A model generated the notes under the pieces. The model was not told the origin of the DNA. It ran no database searches and saw only the letters and a list, made by a program, of their open reading frames with translations. From an uncultured Ruegeria sp. (lineage in GTDB: Bacteria > Pseudomonadota > Alphaproteobacteria > Rhodobacterales > Rhodobacteraceae), in contig NZ_CANMFF010000002.1 in the NCBI RefSeq assembly GCF_947497005.1, positions 248,001 through 312,000 of the forward strand: a DNA stretch of 64,000 nt, read 5' to 3'. Positions 53,198-63,106 of this stretch are shown one piece after another. The position numbers and the translations under genes are program-made. Position 1 is the stretch's first letter; each line of letters starts with the position of its first letter.

Positions 53198-53701
53198 TTA
53201 GCCATCCAGCGGCGTAGATGAAGGTAAAGAGCTCTCATTTCTTTCGCACTGCGGCAATTCGCGGAGCTTTACGTAGTTTATCGCTTCCATCACCTGCAAT
53301 GTGCTGCAGATCAAAATCGCGAAAAGAAGTATCGCCGGGATGACTTCAAACTCACGAGGTTTGAACCGAGTTTTGATCGCACCGATTATCCAGGTTAACG
53401 TGAGAAAGAGATATAGTACGCCCAAGGCCAACGATAAAACGAAACTATAATTTAGGGCGCGAACGCTATTTGGCTCCAAGAAAGCTGGTATGAATAGTTT
53501 TAGTAGTACCAATCCAGCCATCAAAAGAGATGTGTAAAAACAAATATGAACCGCTCGATTAACTAAACCGTGCTTCCTCTTGGCTATTACCGAAGTGAAT
53601 ATCGAAAACGGAAATAATATAATCAAGATGAAGAGGAGCAAACCTATGCTAGCACCGTCAGAGCGGTATAGCTGACCAAGTTCAACGCATGTTTGCTCCA
53701 C
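53198..53701 (-). CDS. AT-rich four-TM membrane protein, unknown
   Basis: A 167-residue protein beginning with a GTG two bases after the mlaF stop. Four hydrophobic helices (about 18-40, 50-72, 85-110 and 120-143) are joined by short basic loops (AKRKHGLVNRA; KTRFKPREFE), with a polar C-terminal tail. No family recognised. The base composition and codon use are far AT-richer than mlaF and pqiA on either side, so it looks acquired. It interrupts the mlaF-pqiA neighbourhood. Confidence 0.6.
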   Translation of the reverse strand: MEQTCVELGQLYRSDGASIGLLLFILIILFPFSIFTSVIAKRKHGLVNRAVHICFYTSLLMAGLVLLKLFIPAFLEPNSVRALNYSFVLSLALGVLYLFLTLTWIIGAIKTRFKPREFEVIPAILLFAILICSTLQVMEAINYVKLRELPQCERNESSLPSSTPLDG

Positions 53702-53703
53702 GT

Positions 53704-54450
53704 TTAGCGCACCGCCTCAATCGGCCCCTCTGCACTCCCGCTGATAAACTGCTCCACATAAGGATCACCAGACGCATCCATCTGCCCGACCGGACCGGTC
53801 CATTGGATCACGCCTCCGTGCAGCATGGCCACGTTATCAGCAATCGCGCGGACCGAGCTCATGTCGTGGGTGATGGTCATCGCGGTGGCGCCCATCTCGG
53901 TCACAATTTCGCGGATCAGGTCGTTGATGACGCCGGACATGATCGGGTCAAGGCCGGTGGTGGGTTCGTCGAAAAAGATGATCTCGGGCTCGGCGGCGAT
54001 GGCGCGGGCGAGGCCCACGCGTTTTTGCATGCCACCTGACAGTTCCGCCGGAAAGCGGTCGGCCACGTCAGATTTCAGGCCCACGCGGCGTAGTTTCTCG
54101 ATGGCGATCTCGCGCGCTTCCTCGGTTGGGCGCTTCAGAGAACCGCGGAGCAAGCGGAAGGCAACGTTCTGCCAGACGGTCATCGAGTCAAACAGGGCCG
54201 CGCCCTGGAACAGCATCCCGAACCGCGCCAGAAACGCATCCCGGTCGCCTTTGCTGGCGTCTTTGCCGTCGACATAGATCATGCCGCTGTCGGGTTGGAT
54301 CAGGCCGAGGATGCATTTCAGCGCCACGGATTTGCCCGTTCCCGAGCCGCCGATGATAACCATCGAGGTGCCCTTGGGAATCTCAAGGTTCATGCCTTGC
54401 AGCACGTGGTTGTCGTCAAAGGCTTTTTGTACGTTATCCATCCGGATCAT
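53704..54450 (-). CDS. mlaF: ABC ATP-binding protein MlaF-type
   Basis: ATPase of the Mla lipid transporter that keeps the outer membrane asymmetric. 248 residues from the ATG at 54450; the upstream frame is antisense to mlaE. Walker A GGSGTGKSVALK, the signature ELSGGMQKRVGLARAIA (GGMQ is characteristic of MlaF-type ATPases), Walker B IIFFDEPTTGLDP and H-loop MTITHDMSS. Overlaps mlaE by 4 nt. The MCE-domain partner mlaD is not adjacent in this window. Confidence 0.93.
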   Translation of the reverse strand: MIRMDNVQKAFDDNHVLQGMNLEIPKGTSMVIIGGSGTGKSVALKCILGLIQPDSGMIYVDGKDASKGDRDAFLARFGMLFQGAALFDSMTVWQNVAFRLLRGSLKRPTEEAREIAIEKLRRVGLKSDVADRFPAELSGGMQKRVGLARAIAAEPEIIFFDEPTTGLDPIMSGVINDLIREIVTEMGATAMTITHDMSSVRAIADNVAMLHGGVIQWTGPVGQMDASGDPYVEQFISGSAEGPIEAVR

Positions 54451-55229
54451 AGCGAGAAGAATACCCCTGTGAGAACGAAATTTGCTGCCAGGATCAATAC
54501 GGCAGCTGCCTCGACCGAGCCCTTGGTAGCGCGGCCCACACCCTGTGCGCCGCGGCCTGAGTTCATACCGTAATAACAACCCATGATGGCCGCGATCAGG
54601 CCAAAGGCCGCGCCTTTGACCAGCGATGAGACGATGTCGCGGGTTTCAAGAAAGTCGACTGTGTTTTTCAGATAAGTCGCTGGGTTGAAGCCCAGATTTT
54701 GCGTGGCGACGGTGTAGCCCCCGGCAATGCCGATCACGTCACCTACCGCAACCAATGCGGGCACGGTGATCAACGCGGCCAAGACGCGCGGGGCGGTCAG
54801 GTATTTCATCGGATGGGTCGACAGCGTGACCAGAGCGTCGATCTGCTCGGTCACTTTCATCGTGGCAATCTCGGCCGCGATGGAGGAGGTCACGCGGGCC
54901 GCGATCATCAGGCCGACCAGCACCGGGCCAAGCTCTCGCACCATGCCGATCGCGACGATCTGGGGCACCACGGCTTCGGCGTTGAAACGCGCGCCGCCGG
55001 CATAGATCTGCAGGGCAAGCGCGCCGCCAGTGAAGATCGCGGTCAGACCGACCACGGGCAGGGACAGCCAGCCGATATTCAGCAGCGCCATACCGAATTC
55101 ACGCGGATAAAAAGGCGGCCGAACGATATGCGAGATGGCATCAAGCGCGAACAGCGCCACCCGTCCAAAGGCGGCAAGCAGGCTCAGAACGGCGCGGCCC
55201 AGCCCTCCGAGCGCGGTGATCGGATTCAT
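54447..55229 (-). CDS. mlaE: MlaE-type ABC permease
   Basis: Permease of the Mla/MCE lipid transporter. 260 residues: an amphipathic N terminus, then hydrophobic helices with the family signature [35 protein letters not shown] and [14 protein letters not shown]. Overlaps alr (upstream) and mlaF (downstream) by 4 nt each, forming an alr-mlaE-mlaF operon. Confidence 0.95.
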   Translation of the reverse strand: MNPITALGGLGRAVLSLLAAFGRVALFALDAISHIVRPPFYPREFGMALLNIGWLSLPVVGLTAIFTGGALALQIYAGGARFNAEAVVPQIVAIGMVRELGPVLVGLMIAARVTSSIAAEIATMKVTEQIDALVTLSTHPMKYLTAPRVLAALITVPALVAVGDVIGIAGGYTVATQNLGFNPATYLKNTVDFLETRDIVSSLVKGAAFGLIAAIMGCYYGMNSGRGAQGVGRATKGSVEAAAVLILAANFVLTGVFFSL

Positions 55230-56260
55230 TCCACGTAGCCCCGCGAATAGCGATTGCCCATAGATGTCAGGATTTCATAGCCAATTGTACCAGCTGCTTC
55301 GGCCAGATCATCGACGGTTTGATGGCCGTTGAGAATACGCAGGCGTTCCGGGTCATTGGGCAGGTCAGTGACGTCCACCGTGATCAGGTCCATCGAGATG
55401 CGACCAACAACCGGGCAGGGCTGGTTGCCAGCGAAGGCGTCAATGCCGCCGCCGATGGCGCGATGCAGACCATCCGCATACCCCGCCGCGACCGTGGCGA
55501 TACGAGAAGGCCGACGGGCGATCCAGCTGTTGCCATAGCCGACGGTTTCACCCACGGCCACTTCGCGAACCTGAATGACAGGCAGATCGACGGTGACCAC
55601 GGGCTTGGCCCCGGCGAAGGGCATGCCGCCATATAGACCGATGCCTGGTCGACAGAAATCGAAGTGGAATTCAGGTCCCAGAAAGGTACCTCCGGTCGCA
55701 GCCAGAGAGCGAGGTGCGGTGACACCATCGGTCATATCGCGAAAGGTTTTCAGTTGCTGCTGGTTCATCGGATGGTCAGGCTCGTCCGAACAGGCAAGAT
55801 GAGACATGACAACGACCGGTTTCAGCGCCTCGGCCTTCGGGCGTAACTCGGCCCAGTCGGCAGGCTCAAGACCCAGCCGATTCATGCCGCTGTCCAGCTG
55901 GATGCCGAACGCATGATCGGGCAGGGCTTTCAGGTGGAGCAGAAACTGCTCGGCCGAATTGATCAACGGCGTCAGATCATTGGCGAGCAGTAGTTGGGTG
56001 TCGCCCTCCATATGCCCTGCAAAGACACAGATCATCGGGCCGGGGCCGACTGCCTCGCGGACAACGGCACCTTCTTCGGCGGCAGCCACAAAAAACTTGC
56101 GAACGCCTTCTTCGGCCAGCGCGCTGCTGACAGGTCCGGCCCCCAGCCCATAGGCATCGGCCTTGACCACGGCGCCGGTTTCCACCTCGGTTTTCGCGTC
56201 GAGCGCCCGCCAATTGCTGGCGAGCGCCTGAAGATTGATCGTCAAACGTGCAGTACTCAT
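55226..56260 (-). CDS. alr: Alanine racemase
   Basis: PLP enzyme making D-alanine for peptidoglycan. 344 residues from the ATG at 56260 ([13 protein letters not shown]); another ATG at 56272 is possible and neither has a good ribosome-binding site. The PLP lysine is in [12 protein letters not shown], and the family's second-half GYGNSW and [11 protein letters not shown] regions are present. The C terminus overlaps mlaE by 4 nt. Confidence 0.95.
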   Translation of the reverse strand: MSTARLTINLQALASNWRALDAKTEVETGAVVKADAYGLGAGPVSSALAEEGVRKFFVAAAEEGAVVREAVGPGPMICVFAGHMEGDTQLLLANDLTPLINSAEQFLLHLKALPDHAFGIQLDSGMNRLGLEPADWAELRPKAEALKPVVVMSHLACSDEPDHPMNQQQLKTFRDMTDGVTAPRSLAATGGTFLGPEFHFDFCRPGIGLYGGMPFAGAKPVVTVDLPVIQVREVAVGETVGYGNSWIARRPSRIATVAAGYADGLHRAIGGGIDAFAGNQPCPVVGRISMDLITVDVTDLPNDPERLRILNGHQTVDDLAEAAGTIGYEILTSMGNRYSRGYVE

Positions 56261-56502
56261 GGCACTGTTCATGACATTGCGCCGTCCGAGGTCAAGAGGG
56301 AATGGCGCATTTGCGTAGCGGTTTATGCCGGTGTTTTGTTCCCTACGGCGGAAAACACCAAAGATTCAGGATGATTTGGCAGTTTGCCGCTGGGCGGGGT
56401 CGTTTTGAGGATTGTCTTCACATCAACGTTAAAGCGATCCTGAGAACGGGATCGTTCCGTCCTGGCATAGGTGAGAGCGACATATCAGATATTGAGGAAG
56501 TC

Positions 56503-57042
56503 ATGGATTTTTCTACTGGACTGCCACCCGACCCGTCAGAGGTCGTCAACCTTTTTGCGGATGTCTTTGCCGCGTCGGAAGGGCCGGAAGAGGGCGCGGT
56601 TATCGGGGCATTTGTGCAGGACTTGATCTCGGGCACTCCATCTGCGGATTTGATATTGTGCTCTGCGCAGCGGGATCAGGTGCTGCTTGGGTGTGCCATC
56701 TTTTCGCGGATGACGTTTCCTCAGGACACGCGCCATGTTTTCATATTGTCTCCGATGGCCGTCAGAACCGACTCTCAGAAAACTGGTGTCGGGCAGGCGC
56801 TGATTTCTTTTGGCCTGGAGCATTTGAGGGCGTCGGGTGCAAATGTGGCACTGACCTATGGTGACCCGGCTTATTACAGCAAAACGGGTTTCAGGCAGAT
56901 CACCGAAGCGACTGCACAACCGCCGCTGAAATTGAGCCATCCGCACGGTTGGTTAGGCCAGCCGCTCGACGGTCAGGAACTGAATCCACTGAGAGGTCCT
57001 TCGGAATGCGTTTCTGCGCTGAATAACCCATCGCTGTGGTAA
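56503..57042 (+). CDS. GNAT-family acetyltransferase (YhbS-like)
   Basis: A 179-residue GNAT protein. I start at 56503 (MDFSTGLPPDP), which has GAGGAA 3 nt upstream; the longer frame is implausible. Recognisable segments are LSPMAVRTDSQKTGVGQALISFGLEHL, the acetyl-CoA binding loop in YhbS-type enzymes, and LTYGDPAYYSKTGF. The final HPHGWLGQPL is also typical. Substrate unknown. Confidence 0.85.
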   Translation: MDFSTGLPPDPSEVVNLFADVFAASEGPEEGAVIGAFVQDLISGTPSADLILCSAQRDQVLLGCAIFSRMTFPQDTRHVFILSPMAVRTDSQKTGVGQALISFGLEHLRASGANVALTYGDPAYYSKTGFRQITEATAQPPLKLSHPHGWLGQPLDGQELNPLRGPSECVSALNNPSLW

Positions 57043-57078
57043 ACGGGGTGTGACCGCGTCAGCCACGTCGTCAATCGC

Positions 57079-58125
57079 CTAGAAAAGAGCCTGATCGATG
57101 ATCGCCTTGCTATTCCGGATATGCCGGGCCACCAGCTTTTTCTGCCGCTTGGCGCTGGGGATATAGCAGGCTGGATCCATGTCCTGATCGCTTTTCAGGC
57201 CCGGAAACAGTTGTAATAGTTCGCGCAACGCCTCAGGCGGAAGGGACTTGAGCACCTCTGGCCCGGTGAAAAGACTTTCACTTGGTGCGCCTTCCGCAAA
57301 CAGAACCACGTGGCGGTCAAAGACAAGGTGGTGGTAGGTCACTTGCGTCGCATCACAATCAAGGAAGATGCCCGGCAATTCTGTCAACCGGATAGCCGAG
57401 ACCAATACATCCCGGGTGGCAAACATTCGCTGCGCAATAGCTGAGCGCACTAGCATTCTGTGCTGTCGGGATACCACCAGATCCCGACGGGGCAATCCAT
57501 GGCCAAGGGCTCCGGCCACGATACAGACCGGGCGCAGTTCGGGTGTTTTCAAAAGTTCTGACTGGCGCAGGAAACGGGTCATAACCAGACGAACGGTTTC
57601 CGCAGTGCCGCCTGTGGTCAAGACACGGTCACCGGGCCTGATATCCTGAACACATATTTGCCCGCGATCCGTCAGGATCAGCGTGTCCGAGGTGAAACAG
57701 GGGGCTCCGGGGCTTGGATTCGGGTCCTCCACAAAATTCACCCCATCTGTCGACGAAAGCGATGACGTGTCGTCGGTGCCGTTGCTTCCAATCTGGGTTG
57801 AGGTCTGGCCGTTGGCTGGCCCCTGGGTTGCGTCCACCTGAGCGTCGAAGGACACAAAGCTGAGGAGCGTGCCATTGTCTGATAGGGAAACAGCGCCCAG
57901 TCGGTTGATCCGGGCCGAGATCACATAATAATCAAACCCGCCCACAGTCGTCATTGTTCCTGTGCCGACATCTGTCGAACTGCGCACCGTACCGTTGGCA
58001 TTATAGACATCAACCTGCAGCCCGGTGACATCAGTTCCGGTGGGGACGCGGATTTCTATGAAATCTCCGTCCGGAGCAAAGTTCGGACCGTTGCGATATC
58101 TGATTTCCGAAATAATCGCGGGCAA
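57079..58125 (-). CDS. Hint-domain protein with lamin-tail-like N terminus
   Basis: A 348-residue protein. Residues 1-100 (AIISEIRYRNGPNFAPDGDFIEI) resemble a lamin-tail-type beta sandwich. After a Ser/Asp linker, a Hedgehog/intein (Hint_2) domain starts at C143 (CFTSDTLILTDRGQICVQDIRPGDRVLT) with the conserved VSRQHRMLV histidine. There is no intein C-terminal Asn-Cys junction, so splicing is not expected; cleavage at C143 is possible. Hint_2 proteins are abundant in Rhodobacterales and often secreted without a classical signal. Role unknown. Confidence 0.82.
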   Translation of the reverse strand: MPAIISEIRYRNGPNFAPDGDFIEIRVPTGTDVTGLQVDVYNANGTVRSSTDVGTGTMTTVGGFDYYVISARINRLGAVSLSDNGTLLSFVSFDAQVDATQGPANGQTSTQIGSNGTDDTSSLSSTDGVNFVEDPNPSPGAPCFTSDTLILTDRGQICVQDIRPGDRVLTTGGTAETVRLVMTRFLRQSELLKTPELRPVCIVAGALGHGLPRRDLVVSRQHRMLVRSAIAQRMFATRDVLVSAIRLTELPGIFLDCDATQVTYHHLVFDRHVVLFAEGAPSESLFTGPEVLKSLPPEALRELLQLFPGLKSDQDMDPACYIPSAKRQKKLVARHIRNSKAIIDQALF

Positions 58126-58247
58126 ATCTGTTGGTCTCCGGGCAGGAACGGCGCGTTATAGGCGAGTAACCCCCTTACTCTACCACCGGGCGAGGAAAAC
58201 AACAAAACGCTTGGCGGGGAAATCTTGGACGGGCGATCCTTCTGCGA

Positions 58248-59738
58248 TCAATAGCCCTCGATTTCGCCACCCTGTTGCCAGGGCTTGACCAGATTTCCAA
58301 AGCGCGTGAACTGCGCCTCGAAAGACAATTCTATCGTGCCGATGGGGCCGTGGCGCTGTTTGCCGACGATGACCTCGGCCTTGCCATGCAGACGCTCCAT
58401 CGCCTGCTTCCAGTCTTCCATCTTCTCCAGCTCGTGATCGCCGGGCTTTTCGCGTTCTTTGTAGTATTCCTCGCGGAACACAAACATCACGACGTCAGCA
58501 TCCTGTTCGATCGAGCCCGATTCCCGCAGGTCAGACAGTTGCGGGCGCTTGTCGTCGCGGTTTTCAACCTGACGCGACAACTGCGACAGGGCGACGACCG
58601 GTATCTGCAATTCCTTGGCGATGGCCTTCATGCCCATCGAAATCTCGGCAATCTCATTGACGCGGTTCTCGGCCATGCCGCGACACAGCTGCAAATAGTC
58701 GATCACCAGCAGATCCAACCCATGGGTCCGCTTCAACCGACGCGCGCGGGCTGCAAGCTGCGAGATCGGCAGGGCCGGGGTGTCGTCGATGAACAGGGGG
58801 CAGGCTTCCAGTTCCTTCGCTGCATCCACAAAGCGGCGGAACTCGGCCTCGGTCATGTCACCCTGACGGATTTTGTGGCTGGAGATTTCCGAGGCTTCGG
58901 CCAGAACACGCCCCGCCAACTGTTCGGCGCTCATTTCGAGAGAAAAGAACCCAACCACACCGCCATCAATCGCACCTTCGCTGCCGTCCGGTTTGGTGCC
59001 GCGCTTATACGCCTTGGCCACGTTGAACGCCACGTTGGTCGCCAGCGAGGTTTTCCCCATCGACGGACGACCCGCCAGAATGATCAGGTCCGACGGGTGC
59101 AAACCGCCCAGCTGCTTGTCCAGGTCGGCAAGACCGGTGGAAATGCCTGCCATGCCACCGCCGCGCTGGTAGGCCTCGTTGGTGACGTTGACCGCCTCGG
59201 TGACGGCCTTGAGGAAGGATTGAAAGCCTTGTTCGGTCTGGCCCTGCTCGGACAGCTGGTAAAGCTGCTGTTCGGCCTCGACGATCTGTTCTTTGGGCTC
59301 ACTGGAGACATCGACCCGTGCGGCCTTGTCCGAGATGTCGCGACCCAGCCGGATCAACTCGCGCCGGATGGCGAGGTCATAGATCATCTGGGCGTAGTCA
59401 TGCACTGCAAAGGCACTGATCGAAGCCCCTGCGAGTTTGACCAGATAAGCGGGTCCACCCAGTTCCTTCAGGCCTTCGTCCTCGGCCATGAAAGACTTCA
59501 GCGTCACCGGAGAGGCCAGCGTGTTTTTGGCGATGCGGGTCGAGGCGACCTCGTAAATGCGCGCGTGGACCGGATCATAGAAATGTTCGGCCCCGATGAT
59601 CGAGGCGACCCGGTCATACAGGTCGTTATTGGTCAGGATCGCACCCAGAAGCTGCTGTTCGGCCTCAATGGAATGCGGCATGGTTTCGGCATTCTGAATC
59701 TGTGCTGCCGCCTGCTCGATACTGCTGATCTCGTTCAT
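58248..59738 (-). CDS. dnaB: Replicative DNA helicase DnaB
   Basis: Hexameric helicase of the replication fork. 496 residues from the ATG at 59738 (MNEISSIEQAAAQ). The N-terminal primase-interaction domain begins PHSIEAEQQLLGAIL. The RecA-like domain has Walker A GRPSMGKTSLATN, GFFSLEMSAEQLAGR, Walker B LLVIDYLQL, LSQLSRQVENRDDKRPQLSDLRESGSIEQDAD and the arginine-finger region. No intein interrupts it. Monocistronic by appearance. Confidence 0.97.
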   Translation of the reverse strand: MNEISSIEQAAAQIQNAETMPHSIEAEQQLLGAILTNNDLYDRVASIIGAEHFYDPVHARIYEVASTRIAKNTLASPVTLKSFMAEDEGLKELGGPAYLVKLAGASISAFAVHDYAQMIYDLAIRRELIRLGRDISDKAARVDVSSEPKEQIVEAEQQLYQLSEQGQTEQGFQSFLKAVTEAVNVTNEAYQRGGGMAGISTGLADLDKQLGGLHPSDLIILAGRPSMGKTSLATNVAFNVAKAYKRGTKPDGSEGAIDGGVVGFFSLEMSAEQLAGRVLAEASEISSHKIRQGDMTEAEFRRFVDAAKELEACPLFIDDTPALPISQLAARARRLKRTHGLDLLVIDYLQLCRGMAENRVNEIAEISMGMKAIAKELQIPVVALSQLSRQVENRDDKRPQLSDLRESGSIEQDADVVMFVFREEYYKEREKPGDHELEKMEDWKQAMERLHGKAEVIVGKQRHGPIGTIELSFEAQFTRFGNLVKPWQQGGEIEGY

Positions 59739-59939
59739 TGCTGCTCTCACCGTCCCTTGGGACAAAGTCCATAGCCCAGCCCCGCGAGTCGGGGCAAATT
59801 GTATGTTTCTGGGGATAGAGTTGTGAATATCTATCGACCCCATCATATTGAAGTATGAAAGGGTCTGGCGTCAACATGTTGTAGGGAAAAAGCCTGTCGC
59901 AGACTTAATGTTTCCGGTTCGTCAACAGTATCGTGTCGA

Positions 59940-60617
59940 CTACTTTTTGTTTGTTTCCTGCCAGCCACGCGGGTCGTTCAGGAATGCTTCGACACCGTCC
60001 AGGGTTTCTTTGTCAAACGCTTCCTGAGTCTTAGCCTCGGCCAGAACATCCCACCAAGTACACAGGCTGTGCAACTTTACACCATGGTCGCCCAATGTCT
60101 TTTCGGTCTCAGGGAAGATACCATAATAGAAAATCACCGCCGTATGGCCGCAGGTTGCGCCGGTTTCGCGGATCGCATCCACAAAGGAAAGCTTTGATCC
60201 ACCATCGGTGGTCAGGTCCTCGACAAGCAGCACACGTTCGCCTTCGCTCATCGCGCCTTCGATGCGGGCATTGCGGCCATAGCCTTTGGGCTTCTTGCGG
60301 ACATACGTCATGGGCAGGGCCATGCGCTCTGCGACCATGGCGGCAAAGGGGATACCTGCGGTTTCACCGCCTGCGATGTTGTCGAACGCCTCGAAACCGA
60401 CATCGCGCATTACGGTGACAGTCAGAAAGTCCATCAGGGTCGAGCGGATGCGTGGGTACGAGATCAGTTTGCGGCAGTCGATATAGGTCGGGCTGGGCAG
60501 GCCGGATGCCAGTGTAAACGGCTCACGTGAATTGAAATGTACGGCCTTGATCTCCAGCAGCATCCGCGCGGTCAGGCGGGCGATTTCGGTGCTGTCGGGA
60601 AAGGAACTGGGGATCAT
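59940..60617 (-). CDS. pyrE: Orotate phosphoribosyltransferase
   Basis: Makes orotidine 5'-phosphate from orotate and PRPP in pyrimidine synthesis. 225 residues from the ATG at 60617 ([15 protein letters not shown]). [22 protein letters not shown] is the orotate-binding start; [17 protein letters not shown] is the mobile loop; [14 protein letters not shown] is the PRPP motif. The open frame beyond 60617 crosses the amtB terminator and is not coding. No pyrC beside it. Confidence 0.95.
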   Translation of the reverse strand: MIPSSFPDSTEIARLTARMLLEIKAVHFNSREPFTLASGLPSPTYIDCRKLISYPRIRSTLMDFLTVTVMRDVGFEAFDNIAGGETAGIPFAAMVAERMALPMTYVRKKPKGYGRNARIEGAMSEGERVLLVEDLTTDGGSKLSFVDAIRETGATCGHTAVIFYYGIFPETEKTLGDHGVKLHSLCTWWDVLAEAKTQEAFDKETLDGVEAFLNDPRGWQETNKK

Positions 60618-60694
60618 GGCGCAAACCTCGGAGCTGAAAACACGTTGCGGGCTGATAGCCCGACCCTTGGGCCGGAGTCGAGAGGTCCGCAGAA

Positions 60695-60722
60695 GAAAAG
60701 CGGACCCCCGAGAGGTCCGCTT
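60695..60722 (-). terminator. Rho-independent terminator downstream of amtB
   Basis: On the minus strand, AAGCGGACC (60722-60714), a 7-nt loop, GGTCCGCTT (60706-60698), then TTCTT. It lies 35 nt after the amtB stop and 76 nt before pyrE. A 12-nt piece of it (CGAGAGGTCCGC) is duplicated directly at 60679-60690. Confidence 0.8.
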
Positions 60723-60756
60723 AAGCCCTTGCGGGCGATGGGCAGCCAAGGTGGGC

Positions 60757-61938
60757 TTAACTGCTCATGTCGTAGGCCCGCTCGCCATGTACCGAGAGGT
60801 CGAGGCCATTTGTCTCGGTCTCGGCGTCTACGCGAAGTGGCGTGATCAGTGCAACCACCTTGACCAACACAATCGTGACAATTGCCGTAAAGACACCCAC
60901 GATCACCAGACCGCCCAGCTGTGCGGTCCATGTGCCCAGGCCAAACAGGGCAATCATGATGGTGCCAAAAATACCGCCGACGCCGTGCACGGCGAACACA
61001 TCCAGCGTGTCGTCAATGTTCAACCTGTTGCGCACAACTGCAACCGCTTCCTGACACAACACGCCAGCCACCGCACCGATGATCAACGCCTGAACCGGGC
61101 CCACAAAGCCCGAGGCGGGCGTGATCGAGGCCAGACCTGCGATGGTGCCAGTGACCAGACCGACCATCGAGGCCTTGCCAAAACGGATACGTTCCCACAG
61201 GGCCCAACTCAGTGACGCGGTCGCGGCGGACAGATGGGTGACCGTCAACGCCATTGCAGCCCCTCCGTCGGCGGCCAGTTGCGAGCCTCCGTTGAAGCCG
61301 AACCATCCGACCCACAGCATTGCGGCGCCAACCATGACATAGCCGGGGTTGTGTGGAGGGGTCGTCCGATTGCGGCGCGGGCCGAGGATGACCGCGATGA
61401 TCAAGGCCGCCAGACCAGCGGTCTCGTGCACCACGATGCCGCCTGCGAAGTCGCGCACACCGATCTCGCCCAGAATGCCGCCATCTGCCAACATCCCGCC
61501 GCCCCAGATCCAATGCACCACCGGCGCATAGCACAGCAGCATCCACAGTGCCGAGAAAGTCAGGACAAATCCAAAGCCCACCCGCTCGACATAGGCGCCC
61601 ACGATCAAGGCCGGGGTGATGATGGCGAAGGTCATCTGGAAGGCAAAGAACAGAATCTCGGGCAGGGTGCCTGCAAGGCTGTCCACATCAACGCCGTTCA
61701 AGAATGCCTTGCCCAGACCGCCCCACACTCCGCTCTCAGCGGGGCCGAAAGCGATCGAATACCCGGCGACCAGCCATAGAACGCTCATCAAACAGGCAAT
61801 TGAGAAACAGTGCATGAAAACGCTGAGCACATTTCGTGCGCGTACAAGGCCGCCATAGAAAAGGGCGAGGCCCGGTAATGTCATGAAAAGGACCAGTGCG
61901 GTTGCAACGATGATCCAGGCTGTATCGGCTCCGTTCAT
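60757..61938 (-). CDS. amtB: Ammonium transporter
   Basis: AmtB/Rh-family ammonium channel, 393 residues from the ATG at 61938 ([33 protein letters not shown]), with GGGAGG upstream. Eleven TM helices are expected. The pore twin histidines are in [11 protein letters not shown] and [21 protein letters not shown] and [11 protein letters not shown] are family landmarks. The glnK gene that usually precedes amtB is not adjacent. A perfect inverted repeat lies in the leader. Confidence 0.95.
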   Translation of the reverse strand: MNGADTAWIIVATALVLFMTLPGLALFYGGLVRARNVLSVFMHCFSIACLMSVLWLVAGYSIAFGPAESGVWGGLGKAFLNGVDVDSLAGTLPEILFFAFQMTFAIITPALIVGAYVERVGFGFVLTFSALWMLLCYAPVVHWIWGGGMLADGGILGEIGVRDFAGGIVVHETAGLAALIIAVILGPRRNRTTPPHNPGYVMVGAAMLWVGWFGFNGGSQLAADGGAAMALTVTHLSAATASLSWALWERIRFGKASMVGLVTGTIAGLASITPASGFVGPVQALIIGAVAGVLCQEAVAVVRNRLNIDDTLDVFAVHGVGGIFGTIMIALFGLGTWTAQLGGLVIVGVFTAIVTIVLVKVVALITPLRVDAETETNGLDLSVHGERAYDMSS

Positions 61939-62010
61939 GGGCCGTCCTCCCTTCCGAAGTAATACGCCGGCCCGTGAAAACTCGGCACGGACCGGCGCTT
62001 TGCGAGTGGT

Positions 62011-62029
62011 GTGGCTTGGTTCAAGCCAC
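62011..62029. promoter_or_regulatory. Inverted repeat in the amtB leader
   Basis: GTGGCTTG (62011-62018), GTT, CAAGCCAC (62022-62029): a perfect 8-bp inverted repeat 73 nt upstream of amtB. No T-run follows, so it is not an intrinsic terminator; it could be an operator or an mRNA hairpin. It does not match the NtrC consensus I know. A TTGACA hexamer lies further upstream on the minus strand near 62096-62101. Confidence 0.4.
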
Positions 62030-62135
62030 CCTCGGTTGGAGAAAAAAGAGGCAAGGCGAAAAAAGATGCCTGTTTTGGTGGCCTTTTTTCGATTGATGTC
62101 AAATGAGGCGGTTTCAGATGCAGGGTGCTGAAAGT

Positions 62136-62612
62136 TTAAGCGCTCGGAGGAAGGGCCTTGCGCAGCAGATCCAGCGCGTGGTCCCGCGCCGCGTTCCGCA
62201 CGGCATCCCGGCCACGGGCGCCGAATTCGATGGTCTCGACAAATGTCGGTCGCCCTTTGGCGGCTAATCCGAAACACACACGTCCTTCGGGTTTGAATTC
62301 GGAACCGCCCGGCCCGGCTATTCCAGTGATCGACACGGCAAGCTGCGCTTGTGAATTGCGCAGAGCACCTTCGGCCATTTCCCGCGCCACCTCTTCAGAA
62401 ACCGCGCCATGCGTGTTCAGCGTCTTTGCCAAAACGCCCAGCATGTCCTGTTTGGCGTCGTTGGTATAAGTGACGAAACCCCGATCAACGACGGCGGAGC
62501 TTCCGGGAATATCGGTCAGGGCTGCAGCAACCATGCCGCCGGTACAGCTTTCGGCGGTGGTGATCATAACCCCTTGTGCCTTGGCACGGTCCAGCAACTC
62601 GGCAACGCTCAT
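62136..62612 (-). CDS. pncC: Nicotinamide-nucleotide amidohydrolase (CinA C-terminal domain)
   Basis: Deamidates NMN to nicotinate mononucleotide in pyridine-nucleotide recycling. 158 residues, the single CinA C-domain form. TTAESCTGGMVAAALTDIPGSS carries the catalytic Ser/Thr loop, and ITGIAGPGG (114-122 region) is the second family motif. Overlaps pgpA by 4 nt in the ispDF-pgpA-pncC series. Confidence 0.95.
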   Translation of the reverse strand: MSVAELLDRAKAQGVMITTAESCTGGMVAAALTDIPGSSAVVDRGFVTYTNDAKQDMLGVLAKTLNTHGAVSEEVAREMAEGALRNSQAQLAVSITGIAGPGGSEFKPEGRVCFGLAAKGRPTFVETIEFGARGRDAVRNAARDHALDLLRKALPPSA

Positions 62613-63106
62613 AAACCCAGAACTCCGTGTGCAATGCCGGCCAGAACCATCACTCCGATGGCCGCGAAAATACCCGCAATCACGTCGTCCAGCATCACAC
62701 CCATAGGGTCGCCGCGACGATCAGCCCAGCCAACAGGGCCGGGTTTGGTGATGTCGAACAGGCGGAACAGGATGAAACCTGCAACCCAGCCGGGCCAGAG
62801 CGCGGTGATGTCGATCCCATGTGCCCAGGACGGATACGAAATCGCCCAAAGCGCGATGAACTGGCCCGCGACCTCATCTATCACGATTTCGGACGGGTCG
62901 TGATCATCCTGTCCTTCGGTCATTTCACGCGTGGCCCAGAGGCCACCAATGAAAACTGTAATCGTTGCGATTGCCAGCAAGGGGAAACCACCCAACGTGT
63001 GTAGAACCCAGACCATCGGCAGCGCCGCCAGAGATCCCCAGGTGCCGGGCGCAGGGCGCAAATAGCCAACGCCGCCAACAGTGCCAATCATCTGTGCGAT
63101 GTTCAT
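62609..63106 (-). CDS. pgpA: Phosphatidylglycerophosphatase A
   Basis: Inner-membrane phosphatase making phosphatidylglycerol. 165 residues from the ATG at 63106, which overlaps the ispDF stop as ATGA; the upstream TTG at 63121 is less likely. [17 protein letters not shown] at the start, [16 protein letters not shown] in the centre and [16 protein letters not shown]...[10 protein letters not shown] carry the family acidic residues. Three or more TM helices. Confidence 0.95.
   Translation of the reverse strand: MNIAQMIGTVGGVGYLRPAPGTWGSLAALPMVWVLHTLGGFPLLAIATITVFIGGLWATREMTEGQDDHDPSEIVIDEVAGQFIALWAISYPSWAHGIDITALWPGWVAGFILFRLFDITKPGPVGWADRRGDPMGVMLDDVIAGIFAAIGVMVLAGIAHGVLGL

Noticed and set aside
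58275..59774. A 499-codon plus-strand open frame
   Set aside because: It is exactly antisense to dnaB, has no family resemblance and arises from GC-rich codon bias.
60679..60720. Direct repeat CGAGAGGTCCGC as a possible attachment site or pyrE attenuator
   Set aside because: One copy is simply an arm of the amtB terminator; there is no leader peptide or integrase nearby to support either idea.
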